Of a DNA stretch of 26,019 bases, positions 9,491 to 18,728 are shown piece after piece. Under the pieces are notes generated by a model. That model did not search any database, had not been told where the DNA came from, and saw only the letters and a program-made list of their open reading frames with translations. Source of the stretch: Chara braunii (Eukaryota; Streptophyta; Charophyceae; Charales; Characeae); NCBI GenBank assembly GCA_003427395.1, contig BFEA01000435.1, forward strand, positions 1,148,213 to 1,174,231, in the 5' to 3' direction. How positions within the stretch are numbered: position 1 is the stretch's first letter; every line of letters starts with the position of its first letter. The position numbers and the translations under genes are program-made.

Positions 9491-9972
9491 TATCCGAGGG
9501 GGCACACCCGAACCATGGTCACGGTGGATCTGGAGCTTTGGCCCCGATGGGCGAGGGAGGCTACTTCCGACACTGAGAGTTCGAGCACTGTTCCTTGGGA
9601 TCGACATGCATGGTACAGGCGACACCCAATCGGGAGGAGGATAAGGCAACGTCTGTTGACTAGGTTTGTGGGAACTCAGACGGACTTTCCAGACACAGTG
9701 CCGAGATGTACGGCCGAGGCCGGAACTAGTGTTTCACACCCCATTGTTTTGGATTGAATGCAACGACTTCTTTTATTTCTTCTAGACTGTGTTTCATGAG
9801 TTTCGTCTCGCGTTGGTCACGGTCTGCTACGGTCCTTGTTTTCGTGGATGTGGACTGACATGTTTTGTGCAGGTTACAGGAGCCCCGACCGACCCTCCCG
9901 CGGGTGACAGACGCGGCGCGAGGCATAAGGGTTCAGACGGCGTGCCGGCAGACCCCTTCTACCGGTCGACAT

Positions 9973-9990
9973 TGGCGCCGTTGCTGGGGA
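9973..9990 (+). other. Primer binding site (tRNA-Asp type)
   Basis: TGGCGCCGTTGCTGGGGA lies one base after the 5' LTR. It is complementary to the 3' end of plant tRNA-Asp (GUC), ending in the CCA tail, with one pyrimidine difference (T for C) that still allows a G-U pair. This primes minus-strand cDNA synthesis and fixes the element's orientation as plus. Confidence 0.92.
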
Positions 9991-10856
9991 AGGCTGCCTC
10001 TCGGGACTTCGGTCCGCCTGTAACCGCGGGGATGTGAGAGGATCAGGACAAGGATGTGACTGGGACAGGGCAGACGGGGGAGGCTGAACAGTTGGCCAGT
10101 GGTCTGAATGCCCGAGTGAGACGTTGGACAGTACGGGCACGAGCGGGCAGACGACACCCCCATCGACCTATGATCGACGTTCACCGGTGAGATTGTGATT
10201 TCTGCATTTCGTGGTTTCGCTGATTCCTGCTTACTTCTCGCCTTTCATGTTTTTCATTCCTGTTGCCTTCCTTGTGATCAAGGGACGTCGTTCTGATTTT
10301 CCCTACCCTTTGGTCAGTCCACCTAGATACTGAATCTAAGAGAGAGAATCGTGAGCAGAGAACGACTTGAAGGGACTGAAGGGGAGGGGAGAAGCACCCC
10401 GGATTTGCAAGGAATTGGGCAGGGACTTGAGAGGCTAGTCGATTCTGATGGATAGCAGGGGGGATTGATTCACAGCACGAGTCGGGATGTGAGACCTTGC
10501 CTGAGGTGGGCCGAGTAAAGGCATTGATAGGAGTGAGGATGCACGAGTGAGACACCGCCTCCCTATTTCGCGTGTGACTTCCGTCCACCCTAGAGCACAT
10601 GAGTTGGCCGGCTTGTGCTCAGGTCGCGACAGGGAAGGTAGGCCAGCGACAATGGCACATTGATCCGAACTCCTTCTTGACACGAGGGTAGGGAGAGACA
10701 CGCCAGAGGGCGGTTTTCTTCTAGGCCTGTTGATGTCTTGAAGGGATACAGGGGTGATCAGAGGAGGCCTGTCGGGGGGGTCTGTGAGCTCAACAGTCTG
10801 AGAGTGGCACAGGGAGTGACATACTGAGAGAGAACCGTTTTTTATTTTGCTTAGGA
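9991..10856 (+). other. Leader between PBS and first ORF
   Basis: I see no convincing coding here. A donor-like CACCGGTGAGA has its GT at 10187-10188, and an acceptor tract lies at the far end, so an intron in the leader is possible. The rest is unremarkable, mixed G-rich sequence; packaging signals may lie here but cannot be recognised by eye. Confidence 0.55.
10837..10854 (+). promoter_or_regulatory. Candidate 3' splice acceptor just before first ATG
   Basis: A T-rich tract ending TTTTATTTTGCTTAG lies immediately before GAATGG, with the first ATG two bases after the AG. This is a good acceptor consensus placed exactly where the first reading frame opens. A subgenomic spliced RNA could deliver this ATG. 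The sequence alone does not prove splicing. Confidence 0.4.
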
Positions 10857-12650
10857 ATGGTTTACATCGAATCGGAGTCTCAAGTACATCTCGTTGAACA
10901 GAGCGGCTTCTGTGACGTCATTAGTCTTCCTTTGGAAGGATCGAGCAAGTATAGGCCGTCTGAACAGCGTGGTCTCGTCATACGCGAGGGCGTCTTCCTG
11001 TGGGTGAGAATTGAGGCGGAGCCTAGAGTATGTGTTAGAAGGGACGGGGCTAGCGAACCTCTTCGCGCAGAAGTGAACGTTAGACTATATCTCTCAGAGG
11101 AGGAGTGGAGGTATCTAGTAATAGAGACTGCCCGTCGTTGTCAGACTCTCTTATGCTTGACACCATTACCACGTAGATTTGGTGCGAGAGTGTTCAGTGA
11201 GTTTGTGGAGAGGAGCGGAGCCGACTCGGTAGCCTTCTATACGGTGCGTTTTGCATACGACTGGGAGCTCCCTAGAGCTACGTCTGTCAGAGCGGTTATC
11301 ATTCCTAGATTCCTCACAGGACTAGTCTTTGGCGATGAGGATAGATATCTGAGGCTACTCGCTGTAGTACAGAGGGCAACACAGTTTAGGATAACTGCCG
11401 TTGAGCTAGCCTGGTTACTTACTTACTGTCTAGACCGAGCGATTCCCACACGTAGACAGTTGCGCAGAGTCGTGTTCAGGGTCAGAGACGAGGTAAGGAG
11501 AGCAGAGACAAGTGAGGAGATAGACAGGGGCAGGATTTTAGACTCGGCGGATGACTAGATGCCTCACGGCGAGATAGAGCACCCAGTTGAGCTTTGCCAC
11601 TTCGACTATAGGGAACCCGAGTTCATTGAAGAAGATTGGGTGGAATTTACCTTACCGGGGCAAGCTGTCAGGCGAGGATATCTCGATAAAGTAGATAAGG
11701 AGTGAAGATCTATCCTATTGAGGCCGGGGGTTTGGTTGCTGGTCGCGCCCCAGGTAGGGTGTGAGTTCGACAGGAGAGGCATGCTAATAGAAGAATCCCT
11801 GGAATTGGCGGTCAGAGGTTTCCTCTACTATCAGTCTTCCGTTCTAGCGGACATAGTTTTCCAAGCCGTAGAATGAAGTCGGTGGGATCCGGTCTTAGGG
11901 GTAATTCCGAGTCTCGACTCTCATACTTGGGCAGACGAGGTAACAGCGCGACTACGATAGGAACTGGTCGACAAGCGAAGGGGGGAAGAACGCTGCTACG
12001 ATAGGGACTATAGGTCGGTAGTGGTCTCACTTCGACTGGCTAGAGAAGGGTTCCTGCCCCAACCCGAACAAGCTTTGAGGCTGCCCGTTCTGGATTTCGT
12101 CTTGGAAGGCTTTCTAGGGGGGCTTGGCCGCCTTATTGAGGTCTATCGAGCTTTTCTCGAGATTAGAAACCTTTTGAGGAGCAGTGACGAAGATCACGCC
12201 TGCTACGCGCTCTGGAAGGAAGGGCCCAGATTCGGGGAGTCGGCTTTAGAATTGGTAGAGCTAATTAGAGCTATTTCACCTAGAGGTCTCAGAGAGGCGC
12301 CGAGGTTTGATCAACCAGCCGAGTTCTGGACCACTTTGGATAGAGCCCTGAGGGAGCCGCCGAGCCACCTAGCTGGTATAGCCGAGTTATACGGGATACC
12401 TGGATACGACTCGTCGGTTACGGAAGGGTCACTCATTGGGTTCTTCGAACTCCGGACATACTACAAAGGGACAGAGGCCGTAAACGACGAAGACGTCGAG
12501 TACGGGGAAGAAGATTAGGATCTAGCCGAGTGGGAACGATTAAGGGACGACTACCGTGAAGAGTGGGAAGACGCCGCAAATTTCCTTGAGGAAAGGGTGG
12601 GGTACTTCAGGAGCGCCAACGAAATAGAAGATTATGTCGAGGGACGATAG
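10857..12650 (+). pseudogene. ORF A: unknown 597-codon frame with five in-frame stops
   Basis: One register stays coding-like for 597 codons without any frameshift, broken only by TAG 11556, TGA 11703, TGA 11874, TAG 11958 and TAG 12516 (first bases). It ends at TAG 12648-12650. The ATG has a good context (A at -3, G at +4) just after an acceptor-like tract. The protein is Arg/Glu/Leu-rich; the N-terminal 233 residues look globular (RLYLSEEEWRYLVIETARRC), a middle part has LPVLDFVLEGFLGGLGRLIE, and the end is acidic. I recognise no domain. Stretches between the stops may be misread as separate genes; the shared register argues for one gene. Ogre/Tat elements also have an extra ORF upstream of gag, but no sequence relation is claimed. 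Confidence 0.6.
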
Positions 12651-12750
12651 CCACGACTGGGGGTCCGGATGGGCCTAGAGTGACCTCTGTAAAACTGCCT
12701 GTGAGGAGAAAGGCGCAGAAGGGTAATGATAAGAGCATAAGGAATGAAAA

Positions 12751-13170
12751 ATGTCAGGTTATTGCCCTAGGGTCACAGCGGTCCTAGACGCCTTAGTTCC
12801 TCTTACTAGCGGGGGGGCTTTTCCTTACAAAATACAGAGTTGTATATCTCTGGAAGAAAGCCACGCCCCTGGGAAAGCATATGTCCTAGTGGTAAAACAC
12901 CTTGATACTGGGGAGTACGACATCCGGCCCTATATCTTTCTATTGATAGAGAGGGGAACTGAACGAGAATCCCTTAGGAACTGGATTGGAAGTATAGTCA
13001 GCCAGGAGAGGAAGGAGCTAGAAAGGAGAGGGGAGAAAGTGATTAGTAACTCGTCATCGGTCATATTTTATGGTATTCCAGAGCCTTATCTACCGGAAAG
13101 TTTTACTAATGGAACGGATTGGGAGCCTTTAATTAACATGGTACTCAAAGCAAGAAGTTGGAACCAGTAG
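12751..13170 (+). CDS. P1: first member of the tandem paralogue array
   Basis: Intact 139-codon frame of unknown function. It shares an ordered set of motifs with P2, P3 and P4: FPYKI near the N-terminus, EYDIRPY in the middle, an amphipathic stretch NWIGSIVSQERKELERRGEK, and a C-terminal block with IPEPYLPE, NGTDWEPLINMVLKARSW. The Trp codon TGG at 13120-13122 aligns with a TGA in P2. No signal peptide, membrane span or metal-binding cluster is visible. It sits 100 bp after ORF A and 39 bp before P2. A small globular protein is all that can be inferred. Confidence 0.65.
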   Translation: MSGYCPRVTAVLDALVPLTSGGAFPYKIQSCISLEESHAPGKAYVLVVKHLDTGEYDIRPYIFLLIERGTERESLRNWIGSIVSQERKELERRGEKVISNSSSVIFYGIPEPYLPESFTNGTDWEPLINMVLKARSWNQ

Positions 13171-13209
13171 GATGGAGAGAGGAAAGAGTGACGGGGTGCT
13201 AGACGAAGA

Positions 13210-13685
13210 ATGACTGAGTACGTAAACGACAAGATTAATTGGGAAATATGAGTCACCTGGGGATTGCCAAGAAATTTTGAGCCAAACCTACAAACCTTAT
13301 TGCACAACTGGACGCCTTTGACTAAAGGGGCGGTTTTCCCGTATGTCATCGAGTACTATACTGTTTTGGTCAACGTCGAGCTAAGATACTGGTGGTCAGG
13401 TTTGAGGAGACTGATGAGTACGATATCGGAATTTACAGCAAGAAGGGGAGGAAACAGACAAACGCACTCTCGGGTTGTCGACATTGGGCTGAAAGTATAG
13501 TCTGGGAGTATAGGAAAAAATTAGAGACGGAAGGGAAAAAGGTAATTGAATGGGAGCATGAGACTAAGGTAAGGGAGTACGACGACTTCCCTAGACCTCC
13601 GGTTCCGAACAGCCACATCAACGGTAGTGACTGACAACCTATAATTAACATGGTACTTAGAGCAAGATCGTGGAAGAACTACGTA
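13210..13685 (+). pseudogene. P2: second paralogue, two TGA stops and a frameshift
   Basis: From the ATG at 13210 the frame meets TGA 13249-13251, then reads VFPYVIEYY, homologous to P1. Near 13393 a one-base loss moves the coding to the next register, which continues with DEYDIGIYSKKG, HWAESIVWEYRKKLETEGKK and FPRPPVPN. A TGA at 13632-13634 sits exactly where P1 has Trp, followed by QPIINMVLRARSW (P1: EPLINMVLKARSW). No stop separates it from P3, so the two are now joined in one register. This copy is broken, but its match to P1 over nearly the whole length is the best evidence that the array is a true gene family. Confidence 0.62.
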
Positions 13686-14186
13686 ATGAGCAAAGGAAAA
13701 AAAAATTCGGCGGAAGAATTAGAAGCAAGGAGGGAAAGGTTCCTATCTGGTAACAGGCCAACGAAGGAGAAGATAAACTACGTATGTGCAGTACTTAGTC
13801 GCCTAGGGAGAAGGGAGCCTATACCTTACGAGGTCAACACGTACGAGACAATTGATAGTGGCTGGGAGCAAATATGCCTTTACGTAATGAGCGTGCGTTT
13901 CTTGGAAACAGAGGTATCTGATGTACGAATTTACCTACCAATAGAAAGAGAGGTTGACCTTTCCTACGGTCGATGTTGGGAAAGAGCGAGAGAAGTAGTG
14001 GAAGACGAAAGAGATAAGTTACTCTCGATAGGCAAGACCTTCATCTGGAGTACGAGGATAACGACCTTTGAACGACTGCCAAAACCCACAGTTCCTTATG
14101 AGGCCCTGACGTACGGGAAATGCGAAACGATCGTAAACCTTGCGCTACGGCTCGGAGGGCCTGATGGCGAAAAGAGGAGATCGTAG
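13686..14186 (+). CDS. P3: third paralogue, intact
   Basis: A 166-codon frame from the ATG at 13686, with a basic lead (SKGKKNSAEELEARRERF). It has the family motifs IPYEVNTY, SDVRIYLP, CWERAREVVEDERDKLL, and PKPTVPYEALTYGKCETIVNLALRLG at the end. The Trp at 13863-13865 (DSGWEQ) aligns with a TGA in P4. Its end overlaps the ATG of ORF E by 23 bases. It is the most diverged of the four in the YDI motif. Function unknown. Confidence 0.65.
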   Translation: MSKGKKNSAEELEARRERFLSGNRPTKEKINYVCAVLSRLGRREPIPYEVNTYETIDSGWEQICLYVMSVRFLETEVSDVRIYLPIEREVDLSYGRCWERAREVVEDERDKLLSIGKTFIWSTRITTFERLPKPTVPYEALTYGKCETIVNLALRLGGPDGEKRRS

Positions 14187-14493
14187 ATCAACAGGAGGAG
14201 ATATAATTCGAGAAGGCTCTCGGCGGCAAACTTATAGGACAACTTCTGAAAACCTAACCCGACTTCTATGAACATGGACTCGAGAAGACCTGTGTACTAT
14301 GGGAACGCTGATTTGCAGGAGATTAATATGCCCAAGGACAGGGAGGATTGAAATCAAAAGAGGACCGGCTTGCCTAGAAGAGCAAGAGGGAGAATTATAC
14401 CTAGACACAGGTCTGTTCGGAGCAGAAGGTGAGCATGAGATAAGAGATGACAGAGGCAGACTGATAGGAGTCTTGAGAGCTGTGCAGGATTAG
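14164..14493 (+). pseudogene. ORF E: small frame overlapping the end of P3
   Basis: Starts with ATG inside the last 23 bases of P3, in another register. It stays open for 109 codons apart from one TGA at 14269-14271. The N-terminal third is basic; the C-terminal part alternates charged and hydrophobic residues (GELYLDTGLFGAEGEHEIRD), suggesting beta strands. If the TGA is a true terminator, translation could restart at the ATG at 14299, leaving 64 codons. No homology to P1-P4 was seen. Function unknown. Confidence 0.4.
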
Positions 14494-14572
14494 GACAGGA
14501 AACGCAAGAAGAGACAGCGCTTTCAAGAGTAGCCATAGGACTAGAATCAAATGATAGGAGACGTGACGGGAG

Positions 14573-15034
14573 ATGAGGAGGTCCAGAAGATTGGATAAGG
14601 AGGAATCGAAGAAAATAGTTCATTCCCTTAATTCCATATCAAAGAGGGCGGTGATTCCCTATGAGATCGTTAGATATGAAGACTTGAAGAGTCAAGGATG
14701 AGAGATTGATGGTATATATGTCCTCACTTACTACTTTATCGAGCTTGATGAGTATGATATTGGGATATACGTTCCACAACATAGGTTTAAAGAAGACGAA
14801 AAATGGCGTTGTTGGCAACGGGCGTCGAACATAGTGCATGACGAGAAAAGAAGACTCCAACAACTTCGGACGAATTTCTCCTGGAGTATCTACGTTAGAC
14901 CTTTCATTGGAATACCGTCACCACCAGTTGAAGGGCTTACGCTCGCTAACAATGAATGGTCAGCCGTAATAGACCTCGACTGGAAGGTTAAAAGGGCGCA
15001 AGAAGAACTCAATAATGTCGGGGGCACTAACTGA
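14573..15034 (+). pseudogene. P4: fourth paralogue, one TGA stop
   Basis: From the ATG at 14573 the frame carries the family motifs: VIPYEIVRY, DEYDIGIYVP (almost identical to P2), CWQRASNIVHDEKRRLQQL, and IPSPPVEG with a closing NNEWSAVIDLDWK. A single TGA at 14699-14701 occupies the position of the P3 Trp (P3 SGWEQ, here QG-stop-EI). Otherwise it is open for 153 codons. Its last 20 bases overlap the ATG of ORF F. Confidence 0.62.
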
Positions 15035-15221
15035 TGAAGAGGACGTGAATCGGGTATCCTTCGCAGGGACTATAACTTCGATTATACGGATCCGAACCTC
15101 TAGAGCATTAGACACACACGATTGCCGACGATTGGCGCAAAAAGCTATAGAGTGCGAAAGACCAAGGGCACTAGCACGAGTTACAACAAAGAGTCACATA
15201 GCCTACAGTGTGATGATTTGA
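15015..15221 (+). CDS. ORF F: small unknown frame overlapping P4
   Basis: 68 codons from an ATG lying inside the 3' end of P4. The core (SFAGTITSIIRIRTSRALDT, then LAQKAIECERPRALARV) loosely resembles the N-terminal part of ORF H (SISG..., LVRVLVKAV, ATKAVIEVRK), so F may be a short or degenerate relative of H. It stops 8 bases before the ATG of ORF G. Function unknown; the resemblance is by eye and could be chance. Confidence 0.4.
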   Translation: MSGALTDEEDVNRVSFAGTITSIIRIRTSRALDTHDCRRLAQKAIECERPRALARVTTKSHIAYSVMI

Positions 15222-15229
15222 GCCGACGA

Positions 15230-15553
15230 ATGAATAAAGTGAGAGATAGAGAAGGACGAGACAATCCGCCAAGCACGAGCACGCGTGTAAGAGGAAGAGA
15301 TGCAAAAATTGATGTCATCCTAGAGGTATACTTAGACCCAATTGAGAGGAAGGTCGAAGAGTCGCTAGCAAAATACCAAGATTGGTGTGGCTCTACGGAC
15401 GAAGCCAGCTTAAATGGACTGGAAAAAAGTGTCGAACGTGTTGTCGCAATCTATAGAGAGAAAAGGGAAAACATTATAGGATGGCGAAATGATTTCATCG
15501 CCAGACTTCTGAAGCAAGACCGACAGAAAACCAACAAACAAAGGAATGACTAA
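15230..15553 (+). CDS. ORF G: small charged frame
   Basis: 107 codons from the ATG at 15230. The frame is open further upstream, but that part overlaps ORF F and does not look coding. It is rich in Arg, Lys, Glu and Asp, with a likely helical middle (YLDPIERKVEESLAKYQDW) and a basic C-terminus. No family recognised. Its stop overlaps the ATG of ORF H by eight bases (ATGACTAA), an arrangement that permits stop-restart coupling. Confidence 0.45.
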   Translation: MNKVRDREGRDNPPSTSTRVRGRDAKIDVILEVYLDPIERKVEESLAKYQDWCGSTDEASLNGLEKSVERVVAIYREKRENIIGWRNDFIARLLKQDRQKTNKQRND

Positions 15554-16055
15554 TGTCGAACCTAGAAGGCAAAAATTTAGTATCTCGGGCAGAGCAGAAA
15601 GAGAAGGATCCTTAGTACGAGTCCTAGTGAAAGCAGTACATAACGAACAGTTAACACAAGAAGAGGAAACCGAGTGCGCCACAAAAGCAGTAATAGAAGT
15701 CAGAAAGTGTGTCGTCTGGAAAGTTGTAGGAGAGCTCTTTCTAGTAAGAATACAAATCCTCACTGTCAATCCTAGTGGACAAATAATCCCACGCATCTGG
15801 AGAGAGACGATAGCCACATCCGTAGAAAAATTGAGAGAGGACGCTCGAGCTCTAGGAGAACTCGCCAACGTAATAGTTGATGGGATATCCTTAAAAACAT
15901 TGGAGGCAAATTCATGCTACCTACAAACCACTTTAGTTACCGCTTTAGTCGTTAAAGCTGAAAGAAAAGACGATGCCTTCAATGCGTTGCAAGAACTACT
16001 AGAAGAATTAACGGAAAGGGTTAAAGCCGCTTTGGATCAACTTTTGGAGGAGTGA
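15546..16055 (+). CDS. ORF H: unknown frame directly before gag, same register
   Basis: 169 codons. The N-terminal domain has alternating hydrophobics (GSLVRVLVKAVHNEQL); a C-terminal Leu/Glu-rich helix (LQELLEELTERVKAALDQLL) could form a coiled coil. It ends with TGA at 16053-16055 and the gag ATG follows nine bases later in the same register. If that TGA is a decayed Trp codon, H would be the N-terminal extension of Gag rather than its own gene. I cannot decide between these. Confidence 0.5.
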   Translation: MTNVEPRRQKFSISGRAEREGSLVRVLVKAVHNEQLTQEEETECATKAVIEVRKCVVWKVVGELFLVRIQILTVNPSGQIIPRIWRETIATSVEKLREDARALGELANVIVDGISLKTLEANSCYLQTTLVTALVVKAERKDDAFNALQELLEELTERVKAALDQLLEE

Positions 16056-16064
16056 GATAAAAAT

Positions 16065-18728
16065 ATGGATGTGGAAGGAGCCTATCTATCTTCGATAGGC
16101 GGCGAAGTCAAAACACAGGAATCAAGGACGAGTACCCCAGTTACGAAAATGACAACTGAAGTCACAAAGGACACCGAAAATTTAAGAAAGACCTTAAAAA
16201 AGTTAGAAACTACAGCCACAGAACTCGAGGAAAGGACTTCCAAAAGTGAAGGTTGGAGAAAAGAGGTTCTAAACAGGAATAGAATAGCTCGATTCTCAGA
16301 TCCCGACACAAGGGAACCATATAGGGAAACCACAAGCCAACCTTACAGAATGGCATACGCCCCAGGCTCTTACGTGTTCCCCTTCTTGGGAGCCCAAGCC
16401 TTCCAATTACCAGCACTGTCCGGAATCCAAACAATTTTCACAGGGAAAAATGTTTCAGGATTCTTAGATAATTGGGAGGTACTGGGAATGAGAGCGGAAT
16501 GGAGTGATCAGGAGATGATTATAAATCTACTCCACCACACAGCCCCAAAAATAGATCGGGAAGTAAGAGAAGCCATTCCCGACAGTTGGCGTTGGCTAAT
16601 ATTCAGGGAAAGGATTACAAGAATCTTCGCATGTGATGAAACATCTTATTCAATAGAAGATCTCAAAGAAATGAAGAAGCAGGAGGACGAGAGTCTAGTG
16701 GCGTTCGCAAGGAGATATAAGAAGGCCTCCAACCCTCTAGTAGAAGGCGGGTTGATGGGCGAAATAGAAAGATGCGGAATATTCCTAGGATTTTTGTCTC
16801 GAGAAAAATGAGAAAAGATTATGAGGGACCTTCTTTCTAAGGTGAGGTTTACCCAAGTCAAAGCCTTAGCTCATGATATTGAAGGCCAAAGCGCGAAAGC
16901 ACACCTCACAAGAGTTCTCGACAACCTCGGAAAAGAACTTACTACAGAAAAAGGGGGAGCAAAATCGCAATTCGACGATAGGAGACCGAAAATCAAAGGA
17001 AGAGACACCTAAGCAAGTTCACCTAGAAGAGACGACTCAGCCAAAAGTGAGGGCGAATGGAGGAAAGAAAACAGGAACGACTGGAAAAGAAACGAAGCAG
17101 AATGGGGAACCTCCAAGTGGTCAAATACAAAGGATAACAGGTGGAAGCCAAAAAATGAGATAGAGGCAAAAAGACCAGACAGACTACAAGAAGAGATGGC
17201 GAAACAGATAGAAGTACTAAAGGCGGCAGTAGAAAGACTACAAAGTAATAACCAGAGAAAAGAGGAAACCCCTGTCCGAACTACGCATGAAAGAACCGAC
17301 CCTAGTCCCAAATGAACATGGAATGATAAAGCTTGTATGTACTGCGGAGACGAAGACCATCGTAAAAAAGATTGCCAAGCGATGCTAGATGCACTAAAAG
17401 AGGGGATCATTGAACTCGACGATCGAAAATACGTCATGTGGGCTAATGAAGGCAAACCCGTACCCTTCCTACCCTCGATGACGATTAATGTCGATATCCA
17501 AAGGAGGAGGATGAATGAAGCAAAGGGGAAGCAATCCCAGGATCAATTACCAGCCAAGGTCTCCCGAGTAACCTTCGAGGATGATTTCGACAAACCACAA
17601 GAGAGTCCACGTATAAGGATTTCATCCATTGAGTTTGAGGAGACCGTAAATAACGGAGAAGTCTACGTACGTACTCAAGGCATCGGCGAGGTCGACGAGT
17701 CAAGCCAGACGAAGAAAAAGGATCAGGATCAACCTATGACCGATGACCAAATTGAATTGCCTAAGTCACCACAATCCTCTAGAAAACGAGCAACCATAAA
17801 ATTTCACCTTGAAAGTTTGCTAGACGAAATCGATTTACGAGAACCTTTTAGAAGGGTCATGGATATGCCAATCCCTATCACCCTCAAGAAATTCATAGCA
17901 GGCTGTGGCCCGGCGAGGAATGAATGAATAGGCATGATAAAAAAAACTAAAGTATCGCTACAAGACACAATTTCAAGACAACAGAAGGAGGAGGTGAAAA
18001 CCTCAGTCCTAACGGCACTAACCGAAGGAGACAAACGAGTACAAACCAGCGAAGGCGGAAACAACTACTTTTACGTCCTTGCCAGTGGAAAGCTCAATGT
18101 CACAGTCAATGGCAAAGGGATGGAGACTATAGTCGGCGACGGGTCCGAATCCACCGTATGTGAGGACAAGGTGCCCAGAAACCTTGGCTTAGAAGCAGAC
18201 AGAACTGTAGCTATGACTATGATATCCGCTAACAAACTCAAGCAACCTGCGCTCGGAGTATGCCACAAAGCCAAGATTGTAGTCGCGAGAGTTGAGGTCA
18301 CTGTAACCATCTTTACAGTTGAGAACTGTTCATCAGAAATAGTTCTTGGTAGAACATGGATGACACGGGTCAACGCCACCACCGAAAATAAGCGGGACGG
18401 AAGTCGGACAGTTACCATAGACGGACCTCAAGGTAGCAGGCTTACCCTGAAGACCGTGAACAAATTTGACAACCGTCACAATATTTCATTGCAAAATAGA
18501 GGACGACTGAACACAAGAAGTTGCCAAATGATATCTGAAGACCTTACACTAGGACCACATAAAGTAAGAGGAAAAAAGATTGACATCGAGGACCTCGAAA
18601 CTAAGTACGTGGTGGACGGAACAGTCAATGAGAAAAAATCTCACGACGAGGAATTCGGTGGATGTATAAACCTTTCTTTTTTGGAGGAATTCCCCTATAC
18701 GGCGGAGGAAAGAGATACAAAACTGTAG
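16065..18728 (+). pseudogene. Gag - CCHC zinc knuckle - aspartic protease, with internal stops
   Basis: Capsid/nucleocapsid precursor and maturation protease. One register runs through, broken by TGA 16809, TAA 17010, TGA 17313 and TGA 17925 (first bases). N-terminal coiled-coil-like part (TENLRKTLKKLETTATELEE), then a retrotransposon-type capsid region (FTGKNVSGFLDNWE ... FARRYKKASNPLV), a Trp/Lys/Arg-rich linker, and the knuckle C-x2-C-x4-H-x4-C with ligands at 17334, 17343, 17358 and 17373. The protease lies at about 18060-18420: VGDGSES replaces the usual V-D-x-G-S-E, so the catalytic Asp appears to be Gly (GGC 18135-18137), while the ILG-PW-like loop is kept as IVLGRTWM. It ends in a frameshift: a C run at 18692-18695 appears one base short, and the RT register takes over. 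Confidence 0.85.

Larger units (their letters stand above)
7619..9971 (+). repeat. 5' LTR of the giant element
   Basis: This sequence recurs at about 23106-25513 in direct orientation. Parts in order: GC-rich 63-bp tandem repeats, a 41-bp-unit stretch, a mixed-composition core, a field of degenerate GGGTACTTTACCGAGCGG-like short repeats, a poly-T tract (about 9283-9300), 57-bp repeats, and a closing unique part ending CA before the PBS. In about 135 bp near the 3' end I count six differences from the right copy, around 4%. A pyrimidine-rich TTCTTTTATTTCTTCTAG at about 9769-9786 looks like a splice acceptor, or may be chance. Confidence 0.9.

Noticed and set aside
8846-9757. 303-codon plus-strand frame within the 5' LTR
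   Set aside because: Translation is built of short repeats, and the equivalent frame in the 3' LTR is broken at the poly-T tract; no sign of selection on protein.
15410-15868. Minus-strand open frames beneath ORFs G and H and beneath Gag/protease
   Set aside because: Shadows of the plus-strand coding, with Ser/Leu-rich translations typical of antisense frames.
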